Origin: Bartonella taylorii 8TBB
GTDB lineage: Bacteria; Pseudomonadota; Alphaproteobacteria; Rhizobiales; Rhizobiaceae
Assembly (NCBI RefSeq): GCF_902825155.1
Contig: NZ_CADEAG010000004.1
Span: 62,001 to 126,000 of the forward strand
Length of the DNA stretch: 64,000 nucleotides
Direction: 5' to 3'
The stretch's first letter is position 1. Each line of letters starts with the position of its first letter. Both the position numbers and the translations under genes were made by a program. Positions 32,654 to 43,982 of the stretch are shown here, piece after piece. The notes below the pieces were generated by a model. The model had not been told where the DNA came from and searched no databases. It saw only the letters and a program-made list of their open reading frames with translations.

Positions 32654-35600
32654 TCAAGTCAACTCCACATCAACAACACCCTGTATCGATTTCATAGCAT
32701 TCGCCACATGTGAATTAACCTTGTACCGCTTTGGAAGCGTAATTTCGACTTCCCGTAATCCATCCTCTTGAATGAGAATAAGCCCTACTTCTCCATTGCC
32801 ACTAGGATTTAAATTTTGCTCAATTTGAGGAAGCATATCAACTGTTTTTATAAAGAGACGCATCATTTTATGATGCTGTAACGCCTCCTGTTCCAAAGAT
32901 TGAACCGTTTCAAGTCGCAAACTAACACCCTCAGAGCGATTTTCTGCACTCACGGTAACGATAAAAGATTTTCCAAGTTCTAGTATCTCCTCATAATCCG
33001 CAAGTACCTCAGAAAAGAGAATTGTTTCATACTGCCCACTCGTATCAGAAAAATGGATAATCCCCATTTTTTTACCAGATTTTGTTTTGCGCACTTGTTT
33101 TGCCACAACAGTTCCAGCAAGCCTAGCAGCAGTTGCTCCTCCTTTAACGGCATTGGCAAAATTAACCCAAGTCTGTACACGCTTTTTATCCAGTATAGCC
33201 CGATACTCATCCAGAGGATGAGCAGAAAAGTAGAAACCTATTGCTTGAAATTCTCGATAAAGTTTTTCATCCAATAACCAAGGAGATGTTTGCGATAAAA
33301 TCAAGGGGTCTTTTAACCCACCTGTCATCCTAAATATATCAATCTGCCCACTAGAGTTATTATCAAGAATACGCAGTGCATACGCATGAAGAGTTCCAAG
33401 ATTCGCCAATAAAATCTCACGTGCAATATTAAAGCAATCAAACGCACCAGCACAAACCAAACTTTCCATCGCACGCTTATTAACAATACGAGGATCAATA
33501 CGCTCACAAAAATCTTCCAGATTCTTAAAAAGTTTATTTCCACGACAAGCTACAATATGATCAACCACCGCTTCTCCAACCCCCTTAATTGCAGCAAGAG
33601 AATAATAAATACAATTATCACCAACCTCAAAAACACGATGTGATGTTTGCACACAAGGTGCAACAACTTTAATACCCAATCTTAATGCTTCACGACGAAA
33701 ATCATTTAACTTATCCGTATTCGCCATATCATATGTCATTGAAGCAGCTAAAAACTCAACGGGATGATGTGCTTTCATATAAGCTGTTTGGTAAGAAACA
33801 ATCGCATAAGCAGCGGCGTGCGACTTATTAAAACCGTAATCTGCAAATTTTGCCAAAAGATCAAAAATAATATCGGCCTGATCCTTATCAACGCCGCCAG
33901 CAACAGCTCCATTCACAAAGCGTGTACGCTGTTCTTGCATTTCTTTGTGAATCTTTTTACCCATAGCGCGACGTAATAAATCCGCTTCCCCAAGCGAATA
34001 ACCAGCAAGCACCTGAGCAATCTGCATCACCTGCTCCTGATAGACAATAACACCTTGTGTTTCTTTAATCAGATGATCTATTTTAGGATGAATAGAAGCG
34101 ATTTCCTCTTCTCCGTGTTTTCGTGCATTATACGTCGGAATATTCTCCATCGGTCCAGGACGATAAAGCGCGACAAGAGCAATAATATCTTCAATACGAT
34201 CTGGCTTCATCCCAATCAACGCCTTACGCATCCCAGAACTTTCAACTTGAAATACGCCAACCGTTTCACCACGTGCCATCATAGCATAGGTTACTTCATC
34301 ATTCAGGGGGATATTCGACAAATCTATTTTGATACCCTTTCGCGCAACAAAATCTACTGCCATTTTCAAAACAGTAAGCGTTTTCAACCCAAGGAAATCA
34401 AACTTTACCAACCCAGCTTGTTCAACATATTTCATATTAAATTGTGTAACAGGCATATTGGAACGAGGATCACGATACATCGGAACAAGCTCTGAAAGTG
34501 GTCGATCACCAATAACAATCCCTGCTGCATGGGTTGATGCATGACGATAAAGCCCCTCCAACTGAAGCGCTATATCTAATGTACGTGCAACAGCGGGATC
34601 TTTTTTCTTTTCTTCCTCAAATTTTGGTTCATTCTTGATAGCATCAGCTAATTCAACCTGACTTCCAGGCGTAGCAGGAACTAATTTCGTAAGATAATCC
34701 ACCTGACGATAAGGTACTTCTAAAACACGCCCAACATCACGCAACACCGCACGTGCTTGCAATTTACCAAACGTAATAATTTGGGCAACTTGATCACGTC
34801 CATATTTTTTTTGAACATAATGAATAACTTCTTCGCGTCGCTCCTGACAAAAATCGATATCAAAATCCGGCATAGAAACACGATCTGGATTAAGGAAACG
34901 TTCAAAGAGAAGAGAAAAACGCAATGGATCAATATCAGTGATAGTCAATGCATAAGCAACAAGCGAGCCAGCACCAGAACCACGCCCTGGACCAACAGAG
35001 ATACCATGGGCCTTCGCCCATTTTATGAAATCTGAAACGATAAGAAAATAACCAGAAAATTGCATACGCGTAATAACTGAAATTTCATAATCAAGTCGTT
35101 GCTCATAATCTGCAATCGTATATCCTTCAGCCAATCCAATTGTTTCAAGCCTCTTTTTTAAACCAGCTTTAGCTTGATTTAACAATTCACTATCTTCTAC
35201 TTCTAAAGTAAATTTTGAATCAACAGATTGCTCTATAAAACGAGGTAAAATCGGTTTGTGAGTCGGCGTAGCAACATGACAACGTAATGCAATTTCAACA
35301 CTGTTTTCCAAAGCTTCTGGCAGATCAGAAAACAACGCAACCATTTCATCTTGTGACTTTAAATAATGATCTGGCGTCACACGTGTGCGCTCTGGATTAG
35401 AGACAATTTGTCCCTCCGCAACCGCCATCAATGCATCATGCGCTTCATATCCTTGCCTATTCAGAAAAAAGGCCTCATTGGTTGCAACAAGAGGAATTTC
35501 ATGTGTATAAGCCAACTCAATAAGTGCAGCCTCTATTTTCCGGTCATAGGTGCCATGCCGCTGTAATTCTATATAAAGACGATCCCCAAAAAAATTTTTT

Positions 35601-36148
35601 AAATAAGTTAACCGTTCAACAGCACGTTCTTTTCTACCTTCTGCCAAAGAAAAATTAATAGGCCCTCGCTTGCCACCCGTCAAAGCGATTATTCCTTCAC
35701 TGTGTGACAACAGCCAATCGACTTTGATATGAGGAGGATCAGTATCACACTTATCAAGATAAGCACGACTAACGAGACGAACCAAATGCGCATAACCGCT
35801 CTCGCTAGCAGCTAAGAGAACAAGAGAGCAAAAATCAGAAGAAGAGCGCCCTTTAACAAAAGTCAGGTTATCATTTCCATCACCAAAATCAACTGTAAGC
35901 TGACAACCGATAATAGGTTGGATCCCATGCAAAAAACAATATTGCGAAAACTCCAAAGCACCAAATAAATTATTTGTATCCGTAATAGCAACTGCTGGTG
36001 TATGATCTGAAATTGCATGTTGAATAATTTGTGGGATTTTTAAAGCTCCTTCGAGTAGTGAGTAAGCAGAATGCACCCTTAAATGAATAAAGCGAGGGAG
36101 AGATTTTTTTTCATCTCGTATTTTACTTTTATCTTCCGCCACTCTCAC
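32654..36148 (-). CDS. dnaE: DNA polymerase III alpha subunit
   Basis: The replicative polymerase subunit, 1164 residues. An N-terminal PHP domain begins LRVHSAYSLLEGAL. The polymerase core has the catalytic acids in MPDFDIDF (about residues 424-430) and GPGRGSGAGSLVAYAL. A helix-hairpin-helix region, an OB fold (around residue 1000) and the tau-binding tail follow. The apparent start is GTG at 36148. The gene is divergent from recG. Confidence 0.95.
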   Translation of the reverse strand: MRVAEDKSKIRDEKKSLPRFIHLRVHSAYSLLEGALKIPQIIQHAISDHTPAVAITDTNNLFGALEFSQYCFLHGIQPIIGCQLTVDFGDGNDNLTFVKGRSSSDFCSLVLLAASESGYAHLVRLVSRAYLDKCDTDPPHIKVDWLLSHSEGIIALTGGKRGPINFSLAEGRKERAVERLTYLKNFFGDRLYIELQRHGTYDRKIEAALIELAYTHEIPLVATNEAFFLNRQGYEAHDALMAVAEGQIVSNPERTRVTPDHYLKSQDEMVALFSDLPEALENSVEIALRCHVATPTHKPILPRFIEQSVDSKFTLEVEDSELLNQAKAGLKKRLETIGLAEGYTIADYEQRLDYEISVITRMQFSGYFLIVSDFIKWAKAHGISVGPGRGSGAGSLVAYALTITDIDPLRFSLLFERFLNPDRVSMPDFDIDFCQERREEVIHYVQKKYGRDQVAQIITFGKLQARAVLRDVGRVLEVPYRQVDYLTKLVPATPGSQVELADAIKNEPKFEEEKKKDPAVARTLDIALQLEGLYRHASTHAAGIVIGDRPLSELVPMYRDPRSNMPVTQFNMKYVEQAGLVKFDFLGLKTLTVLKMAVDFVARKGIKIDLSNIPLNDEVTYAMMARGETVGVFQVESSGMRKALIGMKPDRIEDIIALVALYRPGPMENIPTYNARKHGEEEIASIHPKIDHLIKETQGVIVYQEQVMQIAQVLAGYSLGEADLLRRAMGKKIHKEMQEQRTRFVNGAVAGGVDKDQADIIFDLLAKFADYGFNKSHAAAYAIVSYQTAYMKAHHPVEFLAASMTYDMANTDKLNDFRREALRLGIKVVAPCVQTSHRVFEVGDNCIYYSLAAIKGVGEAVVDHIVACRGNKLFKNLEDFCERIDPRIVNKRAMESLVCAGAFDCFNIAREILLANLGTLHAYALRILDNNSSGQIDIFRMTGGLKDPLILSQTSPWLLDEKLYREFQAIGFYFSAHPLDEYRAILDKKRVQTWVNFANAVKGGATAARLAGTVVAKQVRKTKSGKKMGIIHFSDTSGQYETILFSEVLADYEEILELGKSFIVTVSAENRSEGVSLRLETVQSLEQEALQHHKMMRLFIKTVDMLPQIEQNLNPSGNGEVGLILIQEDGLREVEITLPKRYKVNSHVANAMKSIQGVVDVELT

Positions 36149-36543
36149 AATTTCCCACTACAAAATAAATACCAAATCGCAACCTTTACCTGTATTATAA
36201 TAAAAAAATCTATAATTTATCGTACCTTTCAATCTATAAATTTATTATCACCCGTATATCGATGGCATTCCAGTTCTATTGCTATTCATAAAAGACTTCC
36301 ATAAAGAAACTATCTCTATTCACAGCAAATAAACATACAAAAACAAATAGGAACAAATCATATAGAGTATTACACATATTAACACTCTTCTTTACACCAT
36401 TTTTATTTTATGCATGATTGAAATATTTATTTTTCTATCTAAAACTCAAAGCGTAAATAAAGCAACTTTCTCTTCTATGACTTATCCCCAAAAAGCTCTT
36501 TTAAAGCACTAGAAAAAACAAAAAGAGCAGGCTAAATTTCCTT
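36149..36543. other. Divergent intergenic region dnaE-recG
   Basis: About 395 AT-rich bases hold no credible gene. The region presumably carries the divergent promoters of dnaE and recG. Confidence 0.4.
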
Positions 36544-38652
36544 ATGCCTCCAAGCCTTATTGTCCCTCTTTTTAATTCTATCCGTACCCTTTCTGGGGTA
36601 ACGCCTAAAGTATATAGCTTACTGGCCAAAGTCTTAAACATTAACCCTACACAACGTGAGCCTACCCTTATTGATCTTCTTCAATTAATGCCCTATTCCG
36701 TTATAGACCGGAGAATATGTCCTAACATTGCTTGTGCACAAGAAGGAGTCACCATTACTCTCGAAATTGTTATAGATCACCATCAACCACCCCCTATTGG
36801 CCGTAGCCGATCACCCTATAAGGTTGTTGCACATGATCCAACAGGAAAAATAAATTTAGTCTTTTTTCACGCACAACATTCTTGGCTAAAAAAACAACTA
36901 CCGGAAGGAAAAAAAGTCATTATATCAGGTAAAGCTGAACGGTTTAATGGGCAACTTTCAATGGTGCATCCAGATCATATCACACCAAGCGAACAATCAA
37001 ATCAGATGCCGCTGATCGAACCCGTTTACCCCTCTACTGCGGGGTTATCAGCAAAAACACTAAGGCATGCAATACAAAACGCCCTCGATTATATTCCTCT
37101 CTTGCCAGAATGGATAGAAGAAAGCGTTAAAGAACAACAAAACTTTTCTTCTTTTTCTGTTGCTTTACGTCGCATCCATACTCCCGTTAATCCCGATGAT
37201 CTCACCTTAGAAAGTCTAGCACGTAAACGTCTTGCATATGATGAACTTCTCGCTAGCCAATTAGCTCTTGGACTTGTACGCTTAAAGACTAAATCTTTTT
37301 CAGGAGCTTCTCGCCCACCAACAGAAATATACACTAAAAAATTGCTGCAAGCCCTACCCTTTCAACTTACAAATGGACAAAGAGAAGCAATAAAAGATAT
37401 TGCTAATGATCTTGCTTCACCAGAACCAATGCTAAGGCTTCTCCAAGGTGATGTAGGAGCAGGAAAAACTGTTGTTGCACTAATAGCGATGGCACAGATT
37501 GCTGAAAATGCGGGACAGTCGGCATTAATGGCTCCAACAGAAGTTCTTGCCCGCCAGCATTTTGCGACAATTGCACCTCTTGCCGAAAAGGTTGGATTAC
37601 AAACAGTTCTCTTAACAGGGCGAGAAAAAGGAAAATTGCGCACAAATATTTTGAACGATATTTTATCAGGCCAAGCTTCTATTATTATCGGAACCCATGC
37701 TCTTATACAAGATAACGTCATTTACAATAATCTTGCTTTAGCCATTATCGATGAACAACATCGTTTTGGCGTGCATCAACGTCTTACCCTTACAGCAAAA
37801 GGCCATAAACCTGATATGCTGGTGATGACTGCAACTCCGATTCCACGTACATTAGTCCTGACAGCCTTTGGTGATATGGATGTTTCCAAAATTACCGAAA
37901 AACCAATGGGACGCCAACCAATTACAACAGCAACGCTTTCTCTAAAGCGTATTGATGAACTCATAGAACGAATTGCCATTGCATTAGAAAAAGGAGAGAA
38001 ACTCTATTGGATCTGCCCTTTAGTGGAAGAATCAAAAATTCTTGAGCTCACTTCAATTGAAACTCGTTTTGCTATTCTTCAAGAACGTTTTGGAACACAT
38101 GTTAGTATGATACATGGGAAAATGTCAACAGATGAAAAAGAAGCAGCTATGGCATCCTTTAAATGCGGAAATATAGGTATTTTAGTTGCAACTACAGTCA
38201 TTGAAGTAGGAGTCGATATTCCAGATGCTTCGATCATCGTTATCGAACATGCCGAACATTTTGGCCTTTCACAACTACACCAATTGCGTGGGCGTGTTGG
38301 ACGAGGAGAAAAAAAATCTTCCTGTATTTTGCTTTACAAAGACCCACTAACAAAAATGGCTGCAACACGCCTTAATATTATACGCAATACAGAAGATGGT
38401 TTTAAAATTGCTGAAGAAGACTGGCGCCTGCGAGGAGAAGGAGAGCTTTTAGGAACCAAACAATCCGGTATGCCCGAGTTCCACATAGCAAACCTTGCAG
38501 TCCATAGTGATCTTTTATCAATGGCAAGAAGAGATGCACGTTTATTTTTGCAACATGATCCTAACCTTTCTTCAGAACAAGGACAAGCTTTACGTTTGCT
38601 CCTTTACCTTTTTGGACGCCACGACGCTACACGTCTGTTACGAGCAGGATAA
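36544..38652 (+). CDS. recG: ATP-dependent DNA helicase RecG
   Basis: RecG remodels stalled forks and Holliday junctions. The 702-residue protein has the N-terminal wedge/OB domain (about residues 60-180), then a superfamily 2 helicase core with Walker A GDVGAGKT (near 302), the DEQHRFGV motif II and the TATPIPRTL motif III. The C-terminal helicase part has TTVIEVGVDIPDA and QLRGRVGRG. The length and domain order are normal. Confidence 0.95.
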   Translation: MPPSLIVPLFNSIRTLSGVTPKVYSLLAKVLNINPTQREPTLIDLLQLMPYSVIDRRICPNIACAQEGVTITLEIVIDHHQPPPIGRSRSPYKVVAHDPTGKINLVFFHAQHSWLKKQLPEGKKVIISGKAERFNGQLSMVHPDHITPSEQSNQMPLIEPVYPSTAGLSAKTLRHAIQNALDYIPLLPEWIEESVKEQQNFSSFSVALRRIHTPVNPDDLTLESLARKRLAYDELLASQLALGLVRLKTKSFSGASRPPTEIYTKKLLQALPFQLTNGQREAIKDIANDLASPEPMLRLLQGDVGAGKTVVALIAMAQIAENAGQSALMAPTEVLARQHFATIAPLAEKVGLQTVLLTGREKGKLRTNILNDILSGQASIIIGTHALIQDNVIYNNLALAIIDEQHRFGVHQRLTLTAKGHKPDMLVMTATPIPRTLVLTAFGDMDVSKITEKPMGRQPITTATLSLKRIDELIERIAIALEKGEKLYWICPLVEESKILELTSIETRFAILQERFGTHVSMIHGKMSTDEKEAAMASFKCGNIGILVATTVIEVGVDIPDASIIVIEHAEHFGLSQLHQLRGRVGRGEKKSSCILLYKDPLTKMAATRLNIIRNTEDGFKIAEEDWRLRGEGELLGTKQSGMPEFHIANLAVHSDLLSMARRDARLFLQHDPNLSSEQGQALRLLLYLFGRHDATRLLRAG

Positions 38653-38656
38653 CAAT

Positions 38657-38700
38657 AAAAAAGCAATCAAATAAAAATTAAAAGCCTTACTGTTGATTGC
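38657..38700 (-). terminator. Rho-independent terminator of glmS
   Basis: On the minus strand GCAATCAA and TTGATTGC enclose a 22-base loop and are followed directly by TTTTTTATTG. It lies about 60 bases beyond the glmS stop and just after the recG stop on the other strand. Confidence 0.55.
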
Positions 38701-38758
38701 ACATTCTATTATGAATTTATACCTCTCATTATTTTTCGACAAAACCTTAGATAAATTT

Positions 38759-40582
38759 TTATTCTACAGTGACTGATTTTGCTAAATTACGAGGCTGATC
38801 AACATCTGTTCCTAATAAAACAGCTGTATGGTAAGCGATTAACTGAATAGGTAAAGCATAAATAATAGGCGCAATAAATTCTGTAACATCTGGTAAAACA
38901 ATAATTGACAAGGTATCAAAACGTACTGCTTCTGCCCCTCTTTTATCGGTTATCAAAACGATACGACCATTGCGCGCCGCCACTTCTTGCATATTAGAAA
39001 AAGTCTTTTCAAACCACCGATCATAAGGTGCCACAACAATCACTGGTATTGTCTCATCCACCAGTGCAATCGGCCCATGTTTTAACTCACCCGCCGCATA
39101 ACCCTCAGCATGAATATAAGAAAGCTCCTTCAGTTTAAGTGCCCCCTCCAATGCAATTGGATAAGAAGTCCCTCGCCCGAGATAAAGAACACCTTTTACA
39201 TTTACTAAATTACGACAAATCCGTTCAATCTTGTCATCTAGTTTTAAAACCTCATTTAAAATCCGAGGTATTTCTGCCAATTGTTGGACAAACTGATACT
39301 CTTCTTTCTCAGAAAGATACCCACGTTGCTTAGCAGCATTAAGCGCCATTGCAGCAAGCGTTGCCAATTGGCAGGTAAAAGCTTTTGTTGAGGCAACACC
39401 TATTTCCGGCCCAGCAAGTGTTGGTAAAACAAAATCAGCTTCCCTTGCCATTGTTGATTGCTCAACATTCACAACTGTTGCTGTTTTCACACCACGTTCG
39501 CGACAATAACGCAAAGAAGCCAATGTATCAGCTGTTTCACCAGATTGAGAAACAAACATTGATAGCACATCGGATGTCATGGGTGGTTCACGATAACGAA
39601 ACTCCGAAGCGACATCATTATCAACACTTAAAGCAGCCAATCTCTCAAACCAATAGCGTGCAACTAAAGCCGAATAATAAGCCGTTCCACAACTTGCAAA
39701 GAGTATTCGATTAATACTTTTCCAATCAATCAAATTTTCAAGTGGGCGAACTGTATAATTTCCAAGATCAAGATAATGCGCTAAATTATGAGAGATCACT
39801 TCAGGTTGTTCAAACATTTCCTTATGCATAAAATGACGATGATTCCCCTTAGAAACCAACAAAGTTTCTTCAAACAATGTTGTAAGAGGACGTTTTACCC
39901 GTTGATTTTTGGCATCGTAAATTGTTACACCTTCCCGTGTCAGAACAGCCCAATCCCCATCTTCCATATAGCTAATACGATCTGTAAATGGAGCTAAAGC
40001 AATTGCATCCGATCCGACAAAAAATTCATCTTTTCCATAGCCAATTGCCAGCGGTGGACCAGAGCGAGCAGCAATCATAAGATTGTCTTCACCTTCGAAA
40101 ATAAGAGCAATAGCAAAAGCACCTTGCAACCTTTTCCAACTTGTATGCACTGCTTCTTGGGGAGAAAGACCATTTTTTAATGCGCGCGTAATTAAATGGG
40201 CAATGACCTCCGTATCCGTTTCTGTTTCAAAGATATAACCATCTTCAATGAGTTCTCGTTGCAATTCTACAAAGTTTTCAATAATACCATTATGAACAAT
40301 TGCAAGCCGTTCAGTTACATGAGGATGAGCATTCCGTTCTACCGCAGCTCCATGTGTAGCCCAACGCGTATGACCAATCCCTAAATTTCCTTGCAGAGGT
40401 GTTTTTTTTAATTTTTCTTCTAAATGAGTGAGCTTCCCCTCAGCACGCATACGATAAAGACGCCCCTCATGCACTGTCGCGATACCAGATGAATCATACC
40501 CCCTATACTCAAGGCGCTTCAAACCATCAATCAAAGAAGATGTAACACATCTATTTCCAAGAATTCCGATAATTCCGCACAT
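38759..40582 (-). CDS. glmS: Glutamine-fructose-6-phosphate aminotransferase
   Basis: GlmS makes glucosamine 6-phosphate from fructose 6-phosphate and glutamine, the first step to UDP-GlcNAc. From the ATG at 40582 the protein has 607 residues and begins MCGIIGI, so the catalytic Cys becomes N-terminal after Met removal; an upstream in-frame start would bury it. The glutaminase domain has RWATHG and HNGIIEN, and two SIS sugar-isomerase domains follow (for example SQSGETADT). glmU lies upstream on the same strand, so the two steps of the pathway are paired. Confidence 0.95.
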   Translation of the reverse strand: MCGIIGILGNRCVTSSLIDGLKRLEYRGYDSSGIATVHEGRLYRMRAEGKLTHLEEKLKKTPLQGNLGIGHTRWATHGAAVERNAHPHVTERLAIVHNGIIENFVELQRELIEDGYIFETETDTEVIAHLITRALKNGLSPQEAVHTSWKRLQGAFAIALIFEGEDNLMIAARSGPPLAIGYGKDEFFVGSDAIALAPFTDRISYMEDGDWAVLTREGVTIYDAKNQRVKRPLTTLFEETLLVSKGNHRHFMHKEMFEQPEVISHNLAHYLDLGNYTVRPLENLIDWKSINRILFASCGTAYYSALVARYWFERLAALSVDNDVASEFRYREPPMTSDVLSMFVSQSGETADTLASLRYCRERGVKTATVVNVEQSTMAREADFVLPTLAGPEIGVASTKAFTCQLATLAAMALNAAKQRGYLSEKEEYQFVQQLAEIPRILNEVLKLDDKIERICRNLVNVKGVLYLGRGTSYPIALEGALKLKELSYIHAEGYAAGELKHGPIALVDETIPVIVVAPYDRWFEKTFSNMQEVAARNGRIVLITDKRGAEAVRFDTLSIIVLPDVTEFIAPIIYALPIQLIAYHTAVLLGTDVDQPRNLAKSVTVE

Positions 40583-40756
40583 TAAAAAGCTCCAATTCAC
40601 ATCCCAGATTTATATATCCCATAAAATAATTCAATAACTCTTCATTCAAAACATTAAGGTATCAGATAAACCAAATATAGAGTAAGGCAATACTTAAGAA
40701 GTAGCCGCCTACACAATTATTAGGTCAACATAAAGCAAAGAAATGAACAAAAATAA

Positions 40757-42106
40757 TCACTTTTTCTTTTTATTTGCTGATAAGCGTGCGCGCAACTTTG
40801 TTGCATAATTCTCTTTTATCACTTGTCGTGCACGTCCTAAAGCCAGACTATTTTTAGGAACATTTTCAGTGATAACACTTCCTGAAGCAATATAAGAACC
40901 ACTCCCTATCACCAATGGAGAAACAAGTGCTGAATTAGAGCCAATGAAAGCATGGTCACCAATTGTAATTTTATATTTGTGAAATCCATCATAATTACAA
41001 GTAATAGTACCGGCCCCAATATTGGTATGTACACCAATTTCTGTATCACCAATATAACTCAAATGATTAATTTTAGAGGACTCTCCTATCTTCGCCTTTT
41101 TGACTTCACAAAAATTTCCAATCTTTACTGAGGGTGCCAACTCTGTTCCAGGACGCAAACGCGCATAAGGTCCAATCCGCGCATTCATACCAACAACAGC
41201 GCCCTCTAAATAACTAAAGGCATGAATAACTGCACCAGATTGTACTTTTACGCCAAGCCCAAAATAAACATTTGGCTCAATCACCACTCCTGGTTCAATC
41301 TCAGTATCATAAGAAAAATAAACACTATCCGGTTTAAGAATGGTAACACCAGACAACATTAAATCGCGCGCTTTGCGTTTTTGCCACAAAGAATCAGCCT
41401 CAAAAAGCTCAAAACAATTATTAATTCCTACAATATTATCAACAGGCACTTTAACAACACGAATATCTAACCCTTCCTGTGCTGCAATAGATACAATATC
41501 TGTCAGGTAATATTCTTTCTTCATATTATTATTACTAACTTTCTCTAAAAGAGAAAGTGCGTGTTTTCCGTTAAGAGCAAATATGCCACCATTACAAAAA
41601 GAGATCTTTTTTTCTTCATCGCTAGCATCTTTTTCTTCTACAATCGCGATAAGTTTCCCATTTTTTTCAAGAAGACGACCATAACCTATTGGATCTGGAG
41701 CATGAAAACCAGCAACAACAACATCTGCTCCTTTAGCAAGTTGCGCGCGAATTTGTAGCAATGAATCTTGCTCAATTAAAGGGGTATCGCCAAAAACAAT
41801 GAGCACATCATCAACCTCTTTTTGCAAAGCTAAACGCGCAGAAAGAACAGCATGCGCAGTTCCAAAACGTTCTTTTTGTTCAAAAATCATCGCATTTTTC
41901 ACAAATGACTGAACAGTTTCCGTAACATCTTTAGCACCAAATCCTACAACGACTGCTAATTGTGAAACGCCTACCAATTCTATTTGTTTTATGACATGTC
42001 CTATAAGGGGCAAACCAGCAATTTTATGAAGCACTTTAGGAAGAGACGACTTCATACGCGTCCCTTCACCTGCTGCAAGAATAATAGAAAGACAATTTCT
42101 AACCAT
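40757..42106 (-). CDS. glmU: GlmU bifunctional acetyltransferase/uridyltransferase
   Basis: GlmU acetylates glucosamine 1-phosphate and then couples it to UTP, giving UDP-GlcNAc. The 449-residue protein has the N-terminal pyrophosphorylase with [18 protein letters not shown] and a C-terminal left-handed beta-helix built from hexapeptide repeats, with the acetyl-CoA site near NLSYIGD-like NHLSYIGD and [11 protein letters not shown]. glmS follows it 174 bases downstream. ccdA lies upstream on the same strand after only 14 bases. Confidence 0.95.
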   Translation of the reverse strand: MVRNCLSIILAAGEGTRMKSSLPKVLHKIAGLPLIGHVIKQIELVGVSQLAVVVGFGAKDVTETVQSFVKNAMIFEQKERFGTAHAVLSARLALQKEVDDVLIVFGDTPLIEQDSLLQIRAQLAKGADVVVAGFHAPDPIGYGRLLEKNGKLIAIVEEKDASDEEKKISFCNGGIFALNGKHALSLLEKVSNNNMKKEYYLTDIVSIAAQEGLDIRVVKVPVDNIVGINNCFELFEADSLWQKRKARDLMLSGVTILKPDSVYFSYDTEIEPGVVIEPNVYFGLGVKVQSGAVIHAFSYLEGAVVGMNARIGPYARLRPGTELAPSVKIGNFCEVKKAKIGESSKINHLSYIGDTEIGVHTNIGAGTITCNYDGFHKYKITIGDHAFIGSNSALVSPLVIGSGSYIASGSVITENVPKNSLALGRARQVIKENYATKLRARLSANKKKK

Positions 42107-42120
42107 AAAACCACATAAAA

Positions 42121-42909
42121 CTAACGAGAAAATCCAAAAAAATGCACAATATCATGCCAACGAATGCCTTCAATATCATTCAACGAAGGATAATGTTCCA
42201 AAAGCCAAAATGAAAGATCCTGCATAGAACCTGTCAAAAACAAAATACCCGTGACAACCAAAAAAGTTCCAATAACTTTTTCAACTTTTCCTAAATGAAT
42301 ACGAAAAGCTCCCAAAAATTTCATAAAACTGCTTGAAAATAAAGCCGCCAGCACAAAAGGCACGCCAAGACCTAACGCATAAATCCCTAAAAGGACAGCA
42401 CCCTCGCCTACAGTTTCTTTTGTTCCAGCAAGAGTTATGACAGGTCCTAAAATCGGACCAATACACGGTGTCCAACCAAATGCAAAAGCTAAACCAATAA
42501 TGTAAGCTCCTAAAGGTCCGGCAGGCGTATTGCGTGTTTGAAAACGCGCTTCACGAAACAAAAAAGCAATCTTAAAAAAACCCAAAAAATTTAAACCAAA
42601 AATAATAATGATAACACCAGCAGCAAGCGCAAACCAATCACGATAATAACCAATGAATTTGCCGATTGTGCTTGCACTAGCACCTAAAGCAACAAAAACG
42701 GTTGTAAAACCTAGCACAAAAGCAATAACAGAAGATAAAAGCGCGCGCCGTATAAATACTTTCTCATTCTGCTTTTCTGAACGAAAATCGTTAATACCAA
42801 TCCCTGCCATATAGCACAAATAAGGAGGAACTAACGGCAAAACACATGGTGATAAAAAAGATAATGCACCAGCAAAAAATACACCAACTGTTGAAATTTC
42901 TACAACCAA
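42121..42909 (-). CDS. ccdA: CcdA-type cytochrome c biogenesis protein
   Basis: A six-helix inner-membrane thiol transporter of 262 residues that passes electrons from cytoplasmic thioredoxin to the periplasm, for haem attachment to c-type cytochromes or other thiol targets. The two redox cysteines are visible in [18 protein letters not shown] and FGWTPCIGP. The only start in a suitable place is TTG at 42909, since a stop lies 21 bases upstream. It is followed by glmU at 14 bases. Confidence 0.88.
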   Translation of the reverse strand: MVVEISTVGVFFAGALSFLSPCVLPLVPPYLCYMAGIGINDFRSEKQNEKVFIRRALLSSVIAFVLGFTTVFVALGASASTIGKFIGYYRDWFALAAGVIIIIFGLNFLGFFKIAFLFREARFQTRNTPAGPLGAYIIGLAFAFGWTPCIGPILGPVITLAGTKETVGEGAVLLGIYALGLGVPFVLAALFSSSFMKFLGAFRIHLGKVEKVIGTFLVVTGILFLTGSMQDLSFWLLEHYPSLNDIEGIRWHDIVHFFGFSR

Positions 42910-42953
42910 ATCTCTATCCGCTTCCCATTACCGGTCATATCCACGCACAATTA

Positions 42954-43970
42954 TCAATCCATTTCTTCATCAATTTTTTGCATATTTTGCGCATCCGCTA
43001 CCACACTTACATCTTCATCATGGCCAGAGACAACTGAAAAAACCTTTTGATAAATTTTATCTTTATTTTTAGCAATGGCAATATACTCCCCCTCCGCTAA
43101 CACGAGCGAAACATAAGCACCAACTGTTTCGTAAATGATATCACCAGAATCATTTGTAATAGACCAACTTGTATCTGCGAGCGCTTCCCCTCCTTCTTGC
43201 CGTACCAACTTTAAAACAATTTGAGCTGCTTGATGTTCAAGAATAACTTCTGTAATTTTACCCGCATCCACTTGGATATCCGAACGAACAATAGCATTAA
43301 TGGAACCATAATGGGAAGCAACATGATAGTGCCCAGCTTTCAAACGCACAATTGACTGAGGTTTAACATTTGATAAAATTACGCCAGTATCATCATTTTC
43401 TTTTTCATCCTCATAGATAGTGAAATGGAGTTCCTTTTCATTGATTGTGCCATTCAACAGTGTAGCATTTAAAATAATCCCCCCAGCATCAAGATTAAAA
43501 TTTTTAACAAGACTTTGCCCAATTTCTAAATTTACATGATCCACCGCACCAACGTGACCAAATGAGAGATGAACAAGATAACTCCCTGGTTCTAAATCAA
43601 AACGCGCGCTCCCTCCTTCATAAGTTGCAATCAATGGTAATTTATTATCAACCCCTAAGATAGGAGCATAAATCCGCCATACGAGCCCCTTCACAATATC
43701 TTCATTGCTGTTTTTTAAGCGAGCATGCAATATAAGTCTAGACTGAGAAACTAAATCCTCTTTTTCGTGATCTTGAGATTTTAAAATAATATTTGTTGAT
43801 TGTTTTTGTGAATAATATTGCTCTCCCCCCTCTTCTGAAAATGCACAATCATTAAAGAATAATAGGATAAGCGCCACGCATAACCGCACACACCGACCTA
43901 ATATTTTCGTAAGAGTTCCCATTTTTGCATTGTTGACCAAAGTAATAATCTTTTCAAGAAGCAATATCAC
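42954..43970 (-). CDS. Exported protein of unknown function
   Basis: A protein of up to 338 residues with an N-terminal signal-like segment: basic residues, then CVALILLFFNDCAFS, cleavage likely before SEEGG. The rest is beta-rich and appears to hold three or four similar segments of about 75-90 residues (patterns such as LEPGSYLVHLSFG, LKAGHYHVASHYG and LAEGEYIAIAKN), suggesting repeated beta-sandwich modules. No enzyme motif is seen. The start is uncertain: GTG at 43970 or ATG at 43922; the latter puts the signal peptide at the N-terminus. The gene sits between ccdA and an Fe-S carrier gene. I do not assign a function. Confidence 0.7.
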   Translation of the reverse strand: MILLLEKIITLVNNAKMGTLTKILGRCVRLCVALILLFFNDCAFSEEGGEQYYSQKQSTNIILKSQDHEKEDLVSQSRLILHARLKNSNEDIVKGLVWRIYAPILGVDNKLPLIATYEGGSARFDLEPGSYLVHLSFGHVGAVDHVNLEIGQSLVKNFNLDAGGIILNATLLNGTINEKELHFTIYEDEKENDDTGVILSNVKPQSIVRLKAGHYHVASHYGSINAIVRSDIQVDAGKITEVILEHQAAQIVLKLVRQEGGEALADTSWSITNDSGDIIYETVGAYVSLVLAEGEYIAIAKNKDKIYQKVFSVVSGHDEDVSVVADAQNMQKIDEEMD

Positions 43971-43982
43971 AAAACCACTATT

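Noticed and set aside
38663..40582. glmS ribozyme
   Set aside because: That riboswitch is found upstream of glmS in Firmicutes; the short glmU-glmS spacer here shows no matching core.
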